Below, piece by piece: positions 16,517 through 24,092 of a stretch of DNA of 64,000 nucleotides; position 1 is the stretch's first letter, and every line of letters begins with the position of its first letter. Position numbers and translations under genes: made by a program. The DNA is taken from contig NZ_QOUX01000047.1 in the NCBI RefSeq assembly GCF_004116265.1, positions 310,001 to 374,000 on the forward strand, read 5' to 3'. The notes under the pieces were generated by a model, which ran no database searches, was not told where the DNA came from, and saw only the letters and a program-made list of their open reading frames with translations. This DNA is from Anaerobacillus alkaliphilus. GTDB taxonomy: Bacteria; Bacillota; Bacilli; Bacillales; Anaerobacillaceae.

Positions 16517-16996
16517 TTATTCGTTTATACATATCGCACTGTTTAACATTTCAACAGCTTCCAGCTGATCGATTCCTTTTACAAGCATTAGTTCACTAAT
16601 CAGTATTTCTTGAGCATTATCTAATAGGCGTTTGTCTACGGAAGCAAGAGCTCGTTTCTTCTTCATCTTTAGAAGATCGCGGATTACTTGAGCACCTTCA
16701 TAAATATTGCCACTTTTAATCATTTTAACGTGAATACGGTAGCGCTGTGTTCGGTTTGGATGAGTTTCTTCACTTTCTTCTTCATGAAAGCTTGCTAATA
16801 CGTCGTCCATAGTTGTTGAATCCACGACTCGTCGAATTCCTATATTCGTTGTCATAGGAAACATCACCTGAATTTTGTTAATCGACAACATATAATAAAG
16901 CTGTTTCGTGCCAAGTATTTCTTTTTCTTCAATAGACTCAATAATACCTGCACCGTGAGTCGGATAAATGATCTTTTCTCCTATTTGAAAATCCAT
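16517..16996 (-). CDS. CarD/CdnL-family transcription factor (YdeB-like)
   Basis: A 159-residue protein with an N-terminal CarD-type RNA-polymerase-interaction domain: FQIGEKIIYPTHGAGIIESIEEKEILG is the family hallmark, followed by YYMLSI and a helical C-terminal DNA-binding part with KKKRALASVDKRLLDNA. Such proteins bind the RNA polymerase beta subunit and stabilise open promoter complexes; the Bacillus homologue is YdeB. ATG 16996 (complement) is preceded by GGTGGTGATG and is favoured over the 12-residue upstream extension. A weak hairpin and a nine-T run follow the stop on the complement (about 16480-16506). It is a single-gene unit. Confidence 0.88.
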   Translation of the reverse strand: MDFQIGEKIIYPTHGAGIIESIEEKEILGTKQLYYMLSINKIQVMFPMTTNIGIRRVVDSTTMDDVLASFHEEESEETHPNRTQRYRIHVKMIKSGNIYEGAQVIRDLLKMKKKRALASVDKRLLDNAQEILISELMLVKGIDQLEAVEMLNSAICINE

Positions 16997-17159
16997 AGCA
17001 TCACCACCAGTTAGAATAACTAATGATACCATGATATAGATAAATAAGCAAATTTATTATAATAACATATTTTTAATAATCGTGTCAACGATGTTTTTTG
17101 TTGTTTTTTCGGAAATAATATTTAGTTTTTTCGTGCCTAGGAAACCTATTGTTCTGGGA

Positions 17160-17354
17160 TTAATAATCTTTTTTAACAATGCTTGTGATATTCCCTTGTG
17201 CCAGGTTTTTTTGCCCACTTATTGTAAAACCTGTGCTTGTTTTTATTGAAGAGTTCCAATTGTATTGGAGGTTATCTCCTACAAAAACACCCGAGTTCGT
17301 ATCGATGATATTTACATTTATACTTTGTAAGATTACATTTGTAGTTTTCTTCAT
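17160..17354 (-). CDS. Small protein, paralogue of the 17460 gene
   Basis: A 64-residue protein with the pattern INVNIIDTNSGVFVGDN..YNWNS...SG, closely mirrored by the divergent neighbour (VNVNNTNAGVFIGQN..SNWDS). The Asn/Gly/Ser-rich beta-strand character recalls small GerP-type or other spore-associated Bacillus proteins, but I cannot assign it to that family with certainty. GAGGTGA precedes ATG 17354 by 11 bases; GTG 17369 overlaps that SD. The two genes face away from each other with about 105 bases between them. Confidence 0.6.
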   Translation of the reverse strand: MKKTTNVILQSINVNIIDTNSGVFVGDNLQYNWNSSIKTSTGFTISGQKNLAQGNITSIVKKDY

Positions 17355-17459
17355 AATAGAAGCTCTCACCTCAAATTAATTTATTCCTAAATTTTAAAAA
17401 CGTTCCTGCTCACGTTTAGTATGTCGTTGAATACGTTAGTATTGTGAGGAGTGATCACT

Positions 17460-17708
17460 TTGGCCATTAATTTTGTTCTTGGTGCAGTAAATGTAAACGT
17501 TAATAATACAAATGCAGGTGTTTTTATTGGTCAGAACAGTCAATCGAACTGGGATTCTCATCAAAAAAGGATGCCTGCCATTGGAGTGGTAAATGGAATT
17601 TCTAACATTTCTGCAGGAAATATTGCCTCTCAAATTGACAATGACCTAGCGGATATGGTGTGGAATGAATTAGAGAATGTTCCAAGTCCTAATTCGCAAG
17701 CCTTATAG
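17460..17708 (+). CDS. Small protein, paralogue of the 17160 gene
   Basis: An 82-residue protein beginning INFVLGAVNVNVNNTNAGVF, sharing the VNVN..N(S/A)GVF(V/I)G.N...NW.S core and the ISAGNIAS ending (QGNITS in the partner) with the divergent gene. It carries an extra C-terminal tail of about 20 residues. TTG 17460 is taken as the start because GTGAGGAG ends eight bases upstream; GTG 17451 lies inside that site. Function is unknown; a role in spores is a guess from composition. A terminator follows at 17729. Confidence 0.6.
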   Translation: MAINFVLGAVNVNVNNTNAGVFIGQNSQSNWDSHQKRMPAIGVVNGISNISAGNIASQIDNDLADMVWNELENVPSPNSQAL

Positions 17709-17728
17709 TTTTCAAACATACCTTTAAT

Positions 17729-17758
17729 TCAGACTCATGATTTTTGAGTCTGATTTTT
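17729..17758 (+). terminator. Terminator after the small paralogue gene
   Basis: TCAGACTCA and TGAGTCTGA form a perfect nine-pair stem followed by TTTTTC. Confidence 0.88.
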
Positions 17759-17791
17759 CTGTTCAGAAACTTCACACTTCAACTATAATTC

Positions 17792-17896
17792 CATCTTGTC
17801 TTACATAGAATAAATTCCAATTCTGTTGAAGAACTAAAACGTGCGTATGCTGATATCATCCGAACTGCCGACCAGCTTTCAAAGCTTATTTTATAG
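17792..17896 (+). pseudogene. Possible C-terminal gene remnant
   Basis: An open stretch ending TAG 17894-17896 reads as a well-formed alpha-helical protein end (EELKRAYADIIRTADQLSK and so on). It has no start codon or SD, and a stop lies just upstream in frame. The amphipathic helix looks like real coding sequence, so this may be the last piece of a deleted gene; chance cannot be excluded. A terminator-like hairpin follows directly. Confidence 0.3.
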
Positions 17897-17905
17897 GTTA
17901 GATAG

Positions 17906-17933
17906 AAAACACTCATTCATTTGGGTGTTTTTA
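17906..17933 (+). terminator. Terminator-like hairpin
   Basis: AAAACACTC pairs with GGGTGTTTTT (one G-T pair), followed by a short T run. It stands after the putative gene remnant, where it would have served the lost gene. Confidence 0.65.
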
Positions 17934-17944
17934 TGTTTAAACAA

Positions 17945-17974
17945 CCAACTTTTTTACGCTAGATAAAAAGTTGG
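17945..17974. terminator. Perfect ten-pair hairpin before the crcB promoter
   Basis: CCAACTTTTT and AAAAAGTTGG pair perfectly. The right arm runs into the TTGGTC that may be the crcB -35 box. It could insulate crcB from upstream transcription. Confidence 0.5.
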
Positions 17975-18023
17975 TCTTATAGCTGAGTTTATTTGTATAA
18001 TATATGTAATAAATTTTAAGGAG
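17971..18023 (+). promoter_or_regulatory. crcB promoter and leader, near-duplicate of the modA leader
   Basis: TTGGTC, 19 bases, TATAAT (17996-18001), then ATATGTAATAAATTTT and AAGGAG. This 53-base block matches the modA leader at 18883-18935 at 45 of 53 positions without gaps; similarity stops at both ends. No fluoride riboswitch is recognisable between promoter and gene. Confidence 0.6.
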
Positions 18024-18032
18024 CTATTTTTA

Positions 18033-18446
18033 TTGAGTGAGCATGCGAAAAATATTATTGCGGTAGGGGTAGGTGCAGCTATCGGCACTATTTCTCGATA
18101 TTCATTAAATCTTTTAACACTTGAGTCTGGTTATCCCTATGGAACCATCATTGAAAATTTATTTGGCAGTTTACTTTTAGGTTTTTTAACCGCTTGGTTC
18201 TTTGTTTTTGTACCGAAGGAATGGGTAAGAACGGGACTAGGAGTTGGTTTATGTGGTGGCTTTACGACGATGTCGACGTTAGCAGCAGACACGTCATTTT
18301 TAATGAACCATTATACGGTTTTTGATGCGGGGTTGTACGTGTTTGGCACTATGTTTGGTGGAATTATACTTGCATTCATTGGGTATCGTGCAGGATCAGT
18401 AATAGCTAAGAAAACCAGACAAAAGAAAGAGGTGAATCCAGCATGA
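18033..18446 (+). CDS. crcB: Fluoride channel subunit CrcB/Fluc (first of a pair)
   Basis: A 137-residue four-helix membrane protein of the Fluc family that lets fluoride leave the cell. Signatures include GAAIGTISRYSLNL near the start, GTIIENLFGSLLLGF, and GGFTTMSTLA, where the Phe-box and the central polar track lie. Bacilli often encode two Fluc proteins that form a heterodimer, and the second lies directly downstream with a 4-base ATGA overlap. TTG 18033 has AAGGAG nine bases upstream. The usual crcB fluoride riboswitch is not seen, so control may be constitutive or shared with modA through the similar leader. Confidence 0.93.
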   Translation: MSEHAKNIIAVGVGAAIGTISRYSLNLLTLESGYPYGTIIENLFGSLLLGFLTAWFFVFVPKEWVRTGLGVGLCGGFTTMSTLAADTSFLMNHYTVFDAGLYVFGTMFGGIILAFIGYRAGSVIAKKTRQKKEVNPA

Positions 18447-18826
18447 AACTACTGCTATTAGTGGTTGGAGGCTCCATAGGAGCGATTTCACGTTATTTAT
18501 TAGGATCGGCCTTTATGAAACGTTACCCTAACCCTCCAATTCCGATTGCGATGTTATTTGTTAACTTAGTAGGCTCTTTAGGTTTGGGACTATTTTTCGG
18601 TCTTTCCTTTGGTGGAACGCCACTAGGAGCGTATGATGATCCACTTTATTTAGCAATCGGCATAGGTTTCTTTGGTGCATTTACAACCTTTTCTACTTTT
18701 AGTGTGGAAGCCATCCAACTTTCTATCAAGAAACAATGGAAAAAGCTAACGGCGTATCTTTCACTTAGTATCGTTGGGTCAATTGTTTGTTTTTTTATTG
18801 GATTACATGTAGGTAGTTTCTTGTAA
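18443..18826 (+). CDS. crcB: Fluoride channel subunit CrcB/Fluc (second of a pair)
   Basis: A 127-residue partner of the preceding Fluc subunit. It has four hydrophobic helices, GGSIGAISRYLLGS, FVNLVGSLGLGLFFG and GAFTTFSTFSVE, the channel signature with the TTFSTFS Phe-box. The start overlaps the stop of the first subunit (ATGA), indicating coupled translation and a heteromeric channel. It is slightly more compact than the first copy and lacks its basic C-terminal tail. No terminator is obvious before the modA leader 60 bases on. Confidence 0.93.
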   Translation: MKLLLLVVGGSIGAISRYLLGSAFMKRYPNPPIPIAMLFVNLVGSLGLGLFFGLSFGGTPLGAYDDPLYLAIGIGFFGAFTTFSTFSVEAIQLSIKKQWKKLTAYLSLSIVGSIVCFFIGLHVGSFL

Positions 18827-18882
18827 GCTCTACCATTAAATAAAATATAAGAAATTACACTTAACAATCTGTTCACAAGTCC

Positions 18883-18935
18883 TTGGTTTTTTATCTAAAT
18901 TTATTAGTATAATATATTTAATAAATTTGAAGGAG
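18883..18935 (+). promoter_or_regulatory. modA promoter and leader, near-duplicate of the crcB leader
   Basis: TTGGTT, 19 bases, TATAAT (18908-18913), then a T/A-rich leader and AAGGAG. It is 45/53 identical to the crcB leader at 17971-18023. The long 19-base spacer occurs in both, so the -35 assignment is uncertain, but the -10 and SD look sound. Confidence 0.6.
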
Positions 18936-18947
18936 ATATATGTACTC

Positions 18948-19733
18948 ATGGTAAAAAAGAAATTTATACTTACAGTATTTTTGGTAGTTTTGTTATTCAT
19001 CGCAGGTTGCGAAGATCAGTCTTCAGACAATGACGCTAGAGAAGAATTAACAGTGGCTGCAGCATCAGATTTAACGCTTGCTTTTAGCGAAGTTGGCCGG
19101 CTTTTTGAAGAAGAAACAGGCACAAAAGTTGTCTTTTCATTTGGTTCGACGGGACAATTGGCAGACCAAATTGAACATGGTGCACCATTTGACATATTCG
19201 CAGCTGCAAATAAGAAATTTATTGAAAACTTAAATGAAAAGGATCTCCTTCTAACTGACACTATGCAAACTTACGCATTTGGACGTATCGGAATTGCAAC
19301 AAGAGCAGATAGTCAATTACAAGTTGAACAAATAGAGGATCTACTAAAATCAGAAGTAGTTAAGGTAGCAATTGCAAATCCTGAACATGCTCCATATGGT
19401 CTGGCTGCAAAACAAGCATTTGAAACAACTGGTGTATGGGACGAGTTAGAAGAAAAGCTTGTATTTGGTAGAAATATCTCAGACACTCTTACGTATATTG
19501 AAACCGGAAATGCTGAGGTGGCGATCATTGCACTTTCGCTAGTAAAAAAAGATGAAGTTAATTTTCATATCATTGATGAGCAAATGCATGCTCCTTTAGA
19601 GCAAATGTTAGCCATTACAAAGGCAACAAAACAAGAGGAAATCGCTCGCGAATTTACGAGTTTTATCTTCGGTCCAATTGGCAAACCGATTATGGAGAGC
19701 TACGGATTTATCGTTCCTACCCAATCACAATAA
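18948..19733 (+). CDS. modA: Molybdate-binding lipoprotein ModA
   Basis: A 261-residue extracellular binding protein for molybdate or tungstate. A lipoprotein signal ends at IAGC. The mature protein shows TVAAASDLTLAF with the anion-binding Ser, FSFGSTGQLADQIEHGAPFDIF with the second Ser cluster, and late YIETGNAEVAIIALSL, all in the ModA order. ATG 18948 is 12 bases from AAGGAG, rather far but the only in-frame ATG; TTG 18927 would include the SD. The permease and ATPase genes (modB, modC) are not adjacent: a strong terminator follows, so this is an orphan binding protein. Confidence 0.88.
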   Translation: MVKKKFILTVFLVVLLFIAGCEDQSSDNDAREELTVAAASDLTLAFSEVGRLFEEETGTKVVFSFGSTGQLADQIEHGAPFDIFAAANKKFIENLNEKDLLLTDTMQTYAFGRIGIATRADSQLQVEQIEDLLKSEVVKVAIANPEHAPYGLAAKQAFETTGVWDELEEKLVFGRNISDTLTYIETGNAEVAIIALSLVKKDEVNFHIIDEQMHAPLEQMLAITKATKQEEIAREFTSFIFGPIGKPIMESYGFIVPTQSQ

Positions 19734-19746
19734 AGGTACTAGTAAC

Positions 19747-19794
19747 AAAAAAAGCAGCCATTTCCCTAAACTTAAGGGAAATGGCTGCTTTTTT
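19747..19794. terminator. Strong bidirectional terminator after modA
   Basis: An almost perfect palindrome: A-run, GCAGCCATTTCCCT, short loop, AGGGAAATGGCTGC and T-run. With A and T runs on both sides it can stop transcription from either strand. Confidence 0.95.
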
Positions 19795-19973
19795 GAAATT
19801 ACTTAAGGGACCCAACAAAGTAGTAATACAATAACCAAACGGGCTGTTAATTCACAAAAAATCTTCATGTAAATCCTACCCAATTCAGGGAATAAAATTA
19901 AAATGACAATTACTATTAACGAACCTATAATGAACTAGTCCAAAGACAATTCAGCTTGAAAAGAGGAACCAGA

Positions 19974-20447
19974 GTGTCAAAAAAACTTTTAGGTATCATT
20001 CCATTATTATTTATTGGTTATTTTGTATTTCAGAATCTATCTGGAAATACTGATTTAATGCTAACGTATTTAGAGGAAAGCGACGAATTAGCGCATGAGT
20101 ATTATTTTCTGTTGGAAAATGAAGCTCAAATTGACAATGAGGAAGAGCTAGAAAACTTTACTCGTGTGGTTCTGATTCCTTCATTAGAAGAGATCATAAC
20201 TAAGTCTGAAGCTTACGGAGAGACAATCGAGAAAGAAGAGTTGAAAAGTGTTCATATGATCCATAATGATGCACTAAAAAAGCATCTCGAAGCAGAAATT
20301 GCCTGGGTTGAAGGCAACGAAAATCAAGCAATGGAACTGTACGGAGAGTCTGATATGCTATTTTTTGAATATGAAGAAGAATTAAATAAACTCGCCAAAA
20401 AATGGGGAGTAGAAATTGAATGGGAAGAATGGGAAGAAGAAGTATAA
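19974..20447 (+). CDS. Secreted or membrane-anchored acidic helical protein, unknown
   Basis: A 157-residue protein with an N-terminal hydrophobic segment (LLGIIPLLFIGYFVFQNL) acting as signal or anchor, then a strongly acidic, all-helical part ending in a Trp/Glu-rich tail (WEEWEEEV). No cysteine lipobox and no catalytic motif are visible. Many Bacillus genomes have such small extracytoplasmic proteins without known role. GTG 19974 follows AGAGGA at six bases and is preferred over TTG 19956. It is monocistronic, with a terminator directly behind. Confidence 0.6.
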   Translation: MSKKLLGIIPLLFIGYFVFQNLSGNTDLMLTYLEESDELAHEYYFLLENEAQIDNEEELENFTRVVLIPSLEEIITKSEAYGETIEKEELKSVHMIHNDALKKHLEAEIAWVEGNENQAMELYGESDMLFFEYEEELNKLAKKWGVEIEWEEWEEEV

Positions 20448-20452
20448 ATAGT

Positions 20453-20486
20453 AAAAGTAGCCGTGCTTAACGGCTACTTTTCTTTG
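20453..20486 (+). terminator. Terminator after the acidic protein gene
   Basis: AAAAGTAGCCGT and ACGGCTACTTTT pair perfectly around GCTTA, followed by CTTT. It can also serve the convergent methyltransferase gene, which ends 17 bases further on. Confidence 0.88.
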
Positions 20487-20502
20487 TAGTAATTAAAACA
20501 AC

Positions 20503-21138
20503 TTAGAGCTTTGTTGCATCAATCATCCAAACAAAAGGATTTAACTGTTCGAATTGTACTGAAAATCCATTTGCTTCAAAGATACTTCGTAAAACTGGAA
20601 TAGTCGTATAGTATTCTGTTTCTAAATCTTGTGCTAGGTTTAGAAATCCTTTTTTCTTAGATGACTGAATGACATCAGCTTTTGTTGCTTCACTTTCAAA
20701 GACAGTGTCTGCAAAAACAACTTTGCCATTCTTAGCAAGTAAACTACTATACTTAGAAACTGCTTCTGCTTTTTCAGCATCGGTCAGATGATGGAATGCA
20801 TATGTGCTAACAAAAGCATCAATTGACATATCAGTTTGAAACTCTAGAAAGTCACCATTTACTATGGTTGCATTAGACAATTTCTCTTCAGCTTTTTCTC
20901 TCATTGTAGTAGATGGTTCAAAGCCAACAACACGATGACCGTTTTCCAAAAGTTTTATAGTTAGATTTCCTGTGCCCACTCCGAATTCAACGATATTTCC
21001 TTTTACACGATCTGTAACTGCTTGAAGGATTTCATCGTAATTCGAGAAAACTTCTTCATATTCAAGGTCTTTCCCTGACACTGAATGATCGTAAGATTCT
21101 GCCCAATTATCAAATAGTTCAACGAATTCACGTCCCAT
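20503..21138 (-). CDS. yrrT: Class I SAM-dependent methyltransferase, YrrT-like
   Basis: A 211-residue Rossmann methyltransferase. Motif I IVEFGVGTGNLT, the acidic VVGFEPS end of strand 2, and VSTYAFHHLTD (motif IV region) are all clear. In Bacillus subtilis the yrrT gene heads the operon that converts methionine by-products to cysteine (yrrT-mtnN-mccA-mccB). Here the homologue is divergent to luxS-mccA-mccB but still adjacent, which supports the same role in methyl-cycle recycling. ATG 21138 (complement) is favoured by the conserved start GREFVELFDNWAESYD and an upstream GGAGAG. The native methyl acceptor is not known to me. Confidence 0.85.
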   Translation of the reverse strand: MGREFVELFDNWAESYDHSVSGKDLEYEEVFSNYDEILQAVTDRVKGNIVEFGVGTGNLTIKLLENGHRVVGFEPSTTMREKAEEKLSNATIVNGDFLEFQTDMSIDAFVSTYAFHHLTDAEKAEAVSKYSSLLAKNGKVVFADTVFESEATKADVIQSSKKKGFLNLAQDLETEYYTTIPVLRSIFEANGFSVQFEQLNPFVWMIDATKL

Positions 21139-21320
21139 GAGCCTAACACTCTCCAATGCTATAAAGTATATAAATCCTATAAGCATAGTATGATATAATT
21201 TTTAAATTTGCAACAATTAATATACAAAAAAACTATAATTTTATTGCTAAATCCACTAAAGTAAAGACCTGGTATGATTTTAACCTGAAAATAATAATGC
21301 GAATATAATGTTAAAACTAA

Positions 21321-21349
21321 TTGACAAATTGTATTTTAAAACATACTAT
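21321..21349 (+). promoter_or_regulatory. SigA promoter of luxS-mccA-mccB
   Basis: TTGACA (21321-21326), 17 bases, TACTAT (21344-21349), about 40 bases before the luxS start. The A/T-rich sequence after it includes TAGGAATAAT, which might belong to a CymR-type operator, but I cannot confirm that. No S-box riboswitch is present. Confidence 0.7.
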
Positions 21350-21389
21350 ACAGGTAGGAATAATAAATATATAGATTGGAGAGGTTATC

Positions 21390-21857
21390 GTGGAGATTAA
21401 AAAAATGAACGTTGAAAGTTTTAATTTAGATCATACAAAAGTAGTTGCTCCATATGTAAGACTTGCGGGCGTGAGTGAAGGACAACATGGAGATAAACTT
21501 TTTAAATATGACATACGCTTTACACAACCAAACAAGGAACACATGGAAATGCCGTCTTTACACTCATTAGAGCATTTAATGGCAGAGTTAGTTCGTAATC
21601 ATCACCAAACGATTTTTGATGTTAGTCCAATGGGGTGTCAAACTGGATTCTATCTATCGGTGATTAATGATGATAGTTATGAAACAGTCTTAGAAATTCT
21701 TGAAAAAACGTTAGAAGATGTGTTGGTTGCAACCGAAGTACCTGCTTGTAATGAAGTACAATGTGGTTGGGCTGCTAGTCATAGCTTGGAAGGTGCGCAA
21801 GAGATTGCCAAAAAAATGCTAGCGAAAAAAGACCAATGGAGAAATGTTTTCTCATAA
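21390..21857 (+). CDS. luxS: S-ribosylhomocysteine lyase LuxS
   Basis: A 155-residue LuxS, which splits S-ribosylhomocysteine into homocysteine and DPD, the autoinducer-2 precursor. Diagnostic parts are present: [13 protein letters not shown] with the HxxEH zinc site, GCQTGFYL with the catalytic Cys, and [17 protein letters not shown] with the third zinc ligand. GTG 21390 has GGAGAGG at six bases; ATG 21405 matches the usual N-terminus but lacks an SD. It leads directly into mccA and mccB, so homocysteine made here can be passed to cysteine synthesis. Confidence 0.96.
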   Translation: MEIKKMNVESFNLDHTKVVAPYVRLAGVSEGQHGDKLFKYDIRFTQPNKEHMEMPSLHSLEHLMAELVRNHHQTIFDVSPMGCQTGFYLSVINDDSYETVLEILEKTLEDVLVATEVPACNEVQCGWAASHSLEGAQEIAKKMLAKKDQWRNVFS

Positions 21858-21900
21858 ACTATGAAGTTAGTAAAAGAGCTTCCAAAAGGGGTGCTTGCAT

Positions 21901-22827
21901 GTGAAGTATTACAATAACATAAAAGAATTAATCGGTGGTACACCAATTGTAAAAATAAATCAGCTTGATGTTCCGAACGGAGTGAACGTATTCGTGAAAT
22001 TAGAGTACTTTAATCCTGGTGGAAGTGTGAAAGATCGTTTAGGCAAGAAGTTACTTCAAGGGGCGCTTGAAGCTAGACAACTTCAAGAAGATGGGGTTGT
22101 GATCGAGCCTACAGCCGGTAACACAGGGATCGGGTTAGCATTAGCAGCCGCAGGAACGAAGATTAAGGTCATATGCGTCGTACCACAAAAATTCAGTATG
22201 GAAAAACAAACATTGATGAGGGCGTTAGGTGCTACCGTTATTAATACTCCAACCTCAGAAGGGATGGAGGGAGCAATAAACAAAACAAAAGAATTATTGA
22301 AGGAAATTCCTAACTCATATAGCCCTCAACAATTTACCAATGAAAATAATCCTACTACGTATTTTGAAACTTTAGGTCCAGAATTGTACGAAGACCTTGA
22401 TGGGAACATTGACATCTTTGTGGCTGGAGCTGGGACTGGCGGAACGTTTATGGGAACCGCAAAATATTTAAAGTCAAAAAATAAGCAAATAAAGACTGTT
22501 ATAGTTGAACCTGAAGGCTCAATTTTAAACGGTGGTATTTCAGGACCACATCGAACAGAAGGAATTGGAATGGAGTTTTTACCTCCTTATATGGACACAG
22601 CTTATTTTGACAGTATTTATACAATTTCTGATGAAGCAGCATTTAAACGAGTTAGTGAACTGGCTATTCATGAAGGAATGTTAGTAGGTAGCTCTTCAGG
22701 GGCGGCATTTGAAGCAGTCATAAGAGAAGCTCAAAAATCTCCTCCAGGTACAAACATTGTTACTGTATTTCCAGATAGTAGCGAGCGTTATTTAAGTAAA
22801 AATATATATGAAGGTGATATTAGATGA
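21901..22827 (+). CDS. mccA: O-acetylserine-dependent cystathionine beta-synthase MccA
   Basis: A 308-residue PLP enzyme of the cysteine synthase fold. It should condense homocysteine with O-acetylserine (or serine) to cystathionine. The PLP lysine lies in NPGGSVKDRLG, the substrate loop in PTAGNTGIGLA, and the phosphate site in GAGTGGTFMG; SSGAA is near the end. Pairing with an overlapping mccB and preceding luxS separates it from plain CysK. GTG 21901 follows AAGGGGTG at seven bases; TTG 21895 is less well placed. There is no C-terminal CBS domain, as in other bacterial MccA. Confidence 0.92.
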   Translation: MKYYNNIKELIGGTPIVKINQLDVPNGVNVFVKLEYFNPGGSVKDRLGKKLLQGALEARQLQEDGVVIEPTAGNTGIGLALAAAGTKIKVICVVPQKFSMEKQTLMRALGATVINTPTSEGMEGAINKTKELLKEIPNSYSPQQFTNENNPTTYFETLGPELYEDLDGNIDIFVAGAGTGGTFMGTAKYLKSKNKQIKTVIVEPEGSILNGGISGPHRTEGIGMEFLPPYMDTAYFDSIYTISDEAAFKRVSELAIHEGMLVGSSSGAAFEAVIREAQKSPPGTNIVTVFPDSSERYLSKNIYEGDIR

Positions 22828-23957
22828 GAAAAAAAACACAGATGATTCATGGAGGAATTCCTAGAGATGAACAAACTGGAGCTGTATCCATACCGATCCA
22901 TCATGCTAGTACTTTTAAACAAGATGGTGTAGGAAACTTTGTGTATGAGTATGCAAGGACTGGTAATCCAACAAGACATGCATTAGAAGAATTAATTAAG
23001 GATATCGAAGGTGGATATCGTGGGTTTGCATTTGGTTCAGGAATGGCTGCCATTTCTGCTGTGATGAATTTATTTTCTTCAGGTGATCATGTTATTTTTA
23101 CAGATGATGTGTATGGCGGCTCGTATCGTTTAATGACAAAGGTGTTAACGAAATACAATATTGAAGTAACTTTTGTGGACACAAGTGACATTCAAGAGGT
23201 AGAAGCTGCAGTACGAGACAATACCAAAGCTATTTATGTCGAAACACCTACAAATCCACTATTAAAGATTACAGATATAGCCAGCATTTCAAACTTAGCA
23301 AAAGCAAAAAATCTACTTATGATTGTCGACAATACCTTTAGTACACCATACTGGCAAAATCCACTTGACCTAGGCGCAGATATCGTATTGCATAGTGCCA
23401 CAAAATATTTAGGTGGACATAGTGATGTTGTTGCAGGACTCGTTGTTGTTAACTCTGAAAAGCTTGCCACTGATCTTCATTTCATTCAAAATTCTATCGG
23501 TGCAATCTTAGGACCTCAAGATAGCTGGCTATTAATAAGAGGAATAAAAACACTAGCGATTCGAATGGAAGAAATTGAAGAGAATGCAAAGAAAGTAGCT
23601 AATTTCCTTGTAAACCATCGACAAATTTCAAAAGTGTATTATCCTGGTTTTGAAAGTCATAAAGGTCACACGATTCACTTAGAGCAAGCCAGAGGTTTCG
23701 GAGGAATGATTTCTTTTGACGTGGGTAGCAATGACAAAGCAGAAGATGTATTAAAGAAAGTAAAGTATTTTACATTGGCAGAAAGCTTAGGTGCTGTTGA
23801 GAGCTTAATTTCCTTACCAGCAAAAATGACACACGCATCTATTCCTCGCGAACGCCGCCTAGAACTAGGAATTACTGATGGCTTAATTAGAATTTCGGTA
23901 GGCTTAGAGGATGTTGAAGATTTAATTGAAGATTTACAATCAGCTTTACAAGATTAA
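22824..23957 (+). CDS. mccB: Cystathionine gamma-lyase / homocysteine gamma-lyase MccB
   Basis: A 377-residue Cys/Met-metabolism PLP enzyme that releases cysteine from cystathionine. Typical blocks: YEYARTGNPTRHALE, FGSGMAAISAV, VDNTFSTPYWQNPLDLGADIV, and HSATKYLGGHSDVVAG with the PLP lysine; the C-terminal SLGAVESLISLPA and RISVGLEDVEDLIEDL are also standard. The ATGA overlap with mccA shows translational coupling. Together luxS, mccA and mccB form a reverse trans-sulfuration route from the SAM cycle to cysteine, next to a sulfate importer as the alternative sulfur source. Confidence 0.95.
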   Translation: MRKKTQMIHGGIPRDEQTGAVSIPIHHASTFKQDGVGNFVYEYARTGNPTRHALEELIKDIEGGYRGFAFGSGMAAISAVMNLFSSGDHVIFTDDVYGGSYRLMTKVLTKYNIEVTFVDTSDIQEVEAAVRDNTKAIYVETPTNPLLKITDIASISNLAKAKNLLMIVDNTFSTPYWQNPLDLGADIVLHSATKYLGGHSDVVAGLVVVNSEKLATDLHFIQNSIGAILGPQDSWLLIRGIKTLAIRMEEIEENAKKVANFLVNHRQISKVYYPGFESHKGHTIHLEQARGFGGMISFDVGSNDKAEDVLKKVKYFTLAESLGAVESLISLPAKMTHASIPRERRLELGITDGLIRISVGLEDVEDLIEDLQSALQD

Positions 23958-24016
23958 TAGCCAATATTTAGTAGGATTTTGTTGGGAAAGTAACTATATT
24001 GCGTTTAAATTCTTAC

Positions 24017-24045
24017 TTGACAGATAAGAATTATCAGAATAATAT
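24017..24045 (+). promoter_or_regulatory. Promoter of the yezD-sulfate transport operon
   Basis: TTGACA (24017-24022), 17 bases, TAATAT (24040-24045). The spacer contains GATAAGAATTATC, an imperfect dyad that may bind a regulator such as CymR. The transcript would start about 305 bases before yezD and first run through a terminator hairpin. Confidence 0.65.
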
Positions 24046-24092
24046 AAGTAATATAAATTTAGAAAAAAGTAATGCTGATCGGTCACCCGAAG

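Noticed and set aside
17975-18032. Fluoride (crcB) riboswitch before crcB
   Set aside because: Only about 30 bases separate the -10 region from the start codon, and no fluoride-aptamer motif is present.
19803-19868. Minus-strand ORF of 21 hydrophobic codons next to the modA terminator, possible tiny toxin
   Set aside because: Weak ribosome binding site, no antisense RNA promoter or partner visible; too short to support.
21180-21390. S-box (SAM) riboswitch before luxS-mccAB
   Set aside because: The region is A/T-rich with a plain TTGACA-17-TACTAT promoter and none of the conserved S-box blocks.
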